Origin: an uncultured Clostridium sp.
GTDB lineage: Bacteria > Bacillota > Clostridia > TANB77 > CAG-508
Direction: 5' to 3'
DNA: 56,940 nucleotides
NCBI GenBank assembly: GCA_900554815.1
Contig: USIO01000008.1
Span: forward strand, 1 to 56,940
Position 1 is the first letter of the stretch. Every line of letters begins with the position of its first letter. The position numbers and the translations under genes are program-made. Below the pieces are notes generated by a model. It worked only from the letters and a program-made list of their open reading frames with translations, ran no database searches and had not been told where the DNA came from. Positions 55,824 through 56,940 of the stretch are shown here, piece after piece.

Positions 55824-56940
55824 TTATTCTAGTGTTGTAAAATATAGCGCATTTGCCACTTTTCTATATGAATATGAACGTTTTATGTATTGGTTTCTCA
55901 TCCATAATTGTGTAGATCCTCCTCCGTCTAAGTTAAATAGGAACTGACAATTTAAACTTTCTCCCATTTGTGCTAAATTTTTATAAGATAATTTATTGTC
56001 ACAATTTACAATAATTATGTAGTTATTGTCATTAACTTGTCCTAAAGCTGTTCTATGTTCAGTTTTTGAATTGTCTACATTTACCCATGCTGAATTATAG
56101 TTTCCATTTTCTATAAGGGCTCCTGGCCATGATCCAAATGTATTAACAATTCCCATATTAATCATTTCTTGAGCTGTTTTGTCTCTTATTTCTTTATAAA
56201 CTAGCTTACCATCTCTATAAATTCCCATTATTTGTGTGTTATGTTCATTGCTTGTGCTTATAATTCTTCCTTCTGTTATAATTGCACTTCCTGTATAAGA
56301 GGTAGGTGAACTAAAGTAGCCTCCATTACTTCCAATAATTGCATTAGGTATTTGTTGTAAAGTGTCTCCTATTTCTGCATAATTATCAATTTTCTTTATT
56401 TGTTTTGAAGGATCTGCAATCCATATTTTGCAAACATACATTCCAGATATTTTTTCAACAGATACTTCTATGCTATCATCTTTGTATGAATTTATTACTG
56501 TTCCTTTAACAGCATAAGTATATGGTCCATATTTTGCATCATATTTTTTCTTTATTATGACTTTATTCCCAGTATTTGCTAGTTTTATAATAGATGCAGT
56601 ATTTCCCGCAATATCTGTAATGTTTCCTCCTGTGTAACTCTCTATTTCTATTTCTCCACTTTCTTGGTCTGTTACTTCGTAATTATAGTCTATATAGTCT
56701 TGTGTTCCTGCTGGGTTATTTCCTTTTGCTGTTACTACTTTTTCTCCAATCCTTAATTTTAATGTTGGTGCTATTCCTTTTATTTTTTCGCTAAATTGCA
56801 CCCTTATTATTATTCTTTGTCCTGCTTTATATTCTCCACTTGTTGGGCTTATTATTTTTATTGAACTTATTCTTGGTATTCCACTATCTATTCCATTTAT
56901 AATTATTTCTTTTATTTCTATATTTCCTACATTATCTTTT
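55824..56940 (-). CDS. Phosphodiester glycosidase (NAGPA) family protein, N-terminus outside the window
   Basis: The frame is open to the window edge, so the gene is partial; no start can be set. At least 371 residues are visible. The upstream part (about the first 150 visible residues) is a beta-rich, Ig-like domain with repeated phrases such as SPTSGEYKAGQRIIIRV. The C-terminal part is an NAGPA domain: GSNGGYFSSPTS, GSWPGALIENG, RTALGQVNDNNYIIIVN and FNLDGGGSTQLWM. NAGPA-type enzymes cleave GlcNAc phosphodiesters. It is probably extracellular and may trim or remodel the surface polymer made by this locus. Confidence 0.88.
   Translation of the reverse strand, partial: KDNVGNIEIKEIIINGIDSGIPRISSIKIISPTSGEYKAGQRIIIRVQFSEKIKGIAPTLKLRIGEKVVTAKGNNPAGTQDYIDYNYEVTDQESGEIEIESYTGGNITDIAGNTASIIKLANTGNKVIIKKKYDAKYGPYTYAVKGTVINSYKDDSIEVSVEKISGMYVCKIWIADPSKQIKKIDNYAEIGDTLQQIPNAIIGSNGGYFSSPTSYTGSAIITEGRIISTSNEHNTQIMGIYRDGKLVYKEIRDKTAQEMINMGIVNTFGSWPGALIENGNYNSAWVNVDNSKTEHRTALGQVNDNNYIIIVNCDNKLSYKNLAQMGESLNCQFLFNLDGGGSTQLWMRNQYIKRSYSYRKVANALYFTTLE

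Noticed and set aside
1..56940. CRISPR arrays, insertion sequences, rRNA genes and riboswitches
   Set aside because: I looked for spaced repeats, transposase motifs, rRNA signatures and conserved leaders and saw none.

Overview
The window is very AT-rich bacterial DNA with low-GC Bacillota (Clostridia-like) features: GGAGG-type ribosome binding sites, TTGACA/TATAAT promoters, and the gene run yqeG, prepilin peptidase, pepP, efp, CD1247-like. I cannot name the species.

MAIN OBSERVATION. Ten genes look broken by frameshifts, 17 breaks in all. Every break lies exactly at an in-frame CGG codon, and every one is repaired by the same operation: omit the C of CGG and read the next triplet GGN as glycine. 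CGGN is thus read as one Gly residue. At the sites where I know the family well (M23 peptidase, Xaa-Pro aminopeptidase, RqcH C-terminus, VanZ), that residue is a conserved glycine and no residue is gained or lost. The codon before CGG varies freely and no shared flanking signal is visible. I checked the frame of CGG triplets by eye in all other genes of the window and found only one in-frame CGG read conventionally, in an SSB-like gene beside tmRNA whose codon usage looks foreign. CGT, CGA and CGC still serve as Arg codons. The simplest reading is that CGG has no normal Arg meaning in this organism and acts as a general +1 recoding codon, either a CGGN quadruplet for Gly or an A-site skip of C. 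I know of no described bacterium that does this on such a scale.

LAYOUT. 1-340: tRNA-Asp and tRNA-Val (minus). 471-2149: rqcH (plus, two recoding sites), then a two-way terminator. 2215-9289 (minus): ligA, pgsA, a DUF5665 protein, a UPF0182 membrane protein and ftsY. 9517-9868: tmRNA. 9985-10563: the foreign-looking SSB-like gene. 10907-10980: tRNA-Trp. 11085-12949 (plus): CmpB-like membrane protein, GtrA-like protein, M23 peptidase (three sites). 12951-16529 (minus): CD1247-like, efp, pepP, prepilin peptidase, yqeG. 16695-17994: MFS transporter (plus). 18049-22095 (minus): dTMP kinase-like gene, a small membrane protein, an unknown 500-residue protein with four sites, glmM.

22193-56940 (minus) is one large surface-polysaccharide locus. 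A promoter near 41490-41516 drives capD-like, vanZ/initiating sugar transferase, an SDR epimerase, a WbuB-like transferase, capE, capF and capG (UDP-L-FucNAc synthesis), glycosyltransferases, Wzy, Wzx, a UDP-glucose dehydrogenase and two LCP ligases that attach polymer to the wall. Upstream of it lie argS, an ABC exporter, a VTT protein, a GT2-GT4 fusion, a Wzm/Wzt exporter, more glycosyltransferases and a partial phosphodiester glycosidase. The locus therefore holds two kinds of polymer export, Wzx/Wzy and ABC.

Translation factors are well represented (RqcH, tmRNA, EF-P, ArgS), and RqcH itself needs the recoding. Residue numbers and lengths for recoded genes count each CGGN as one residue.
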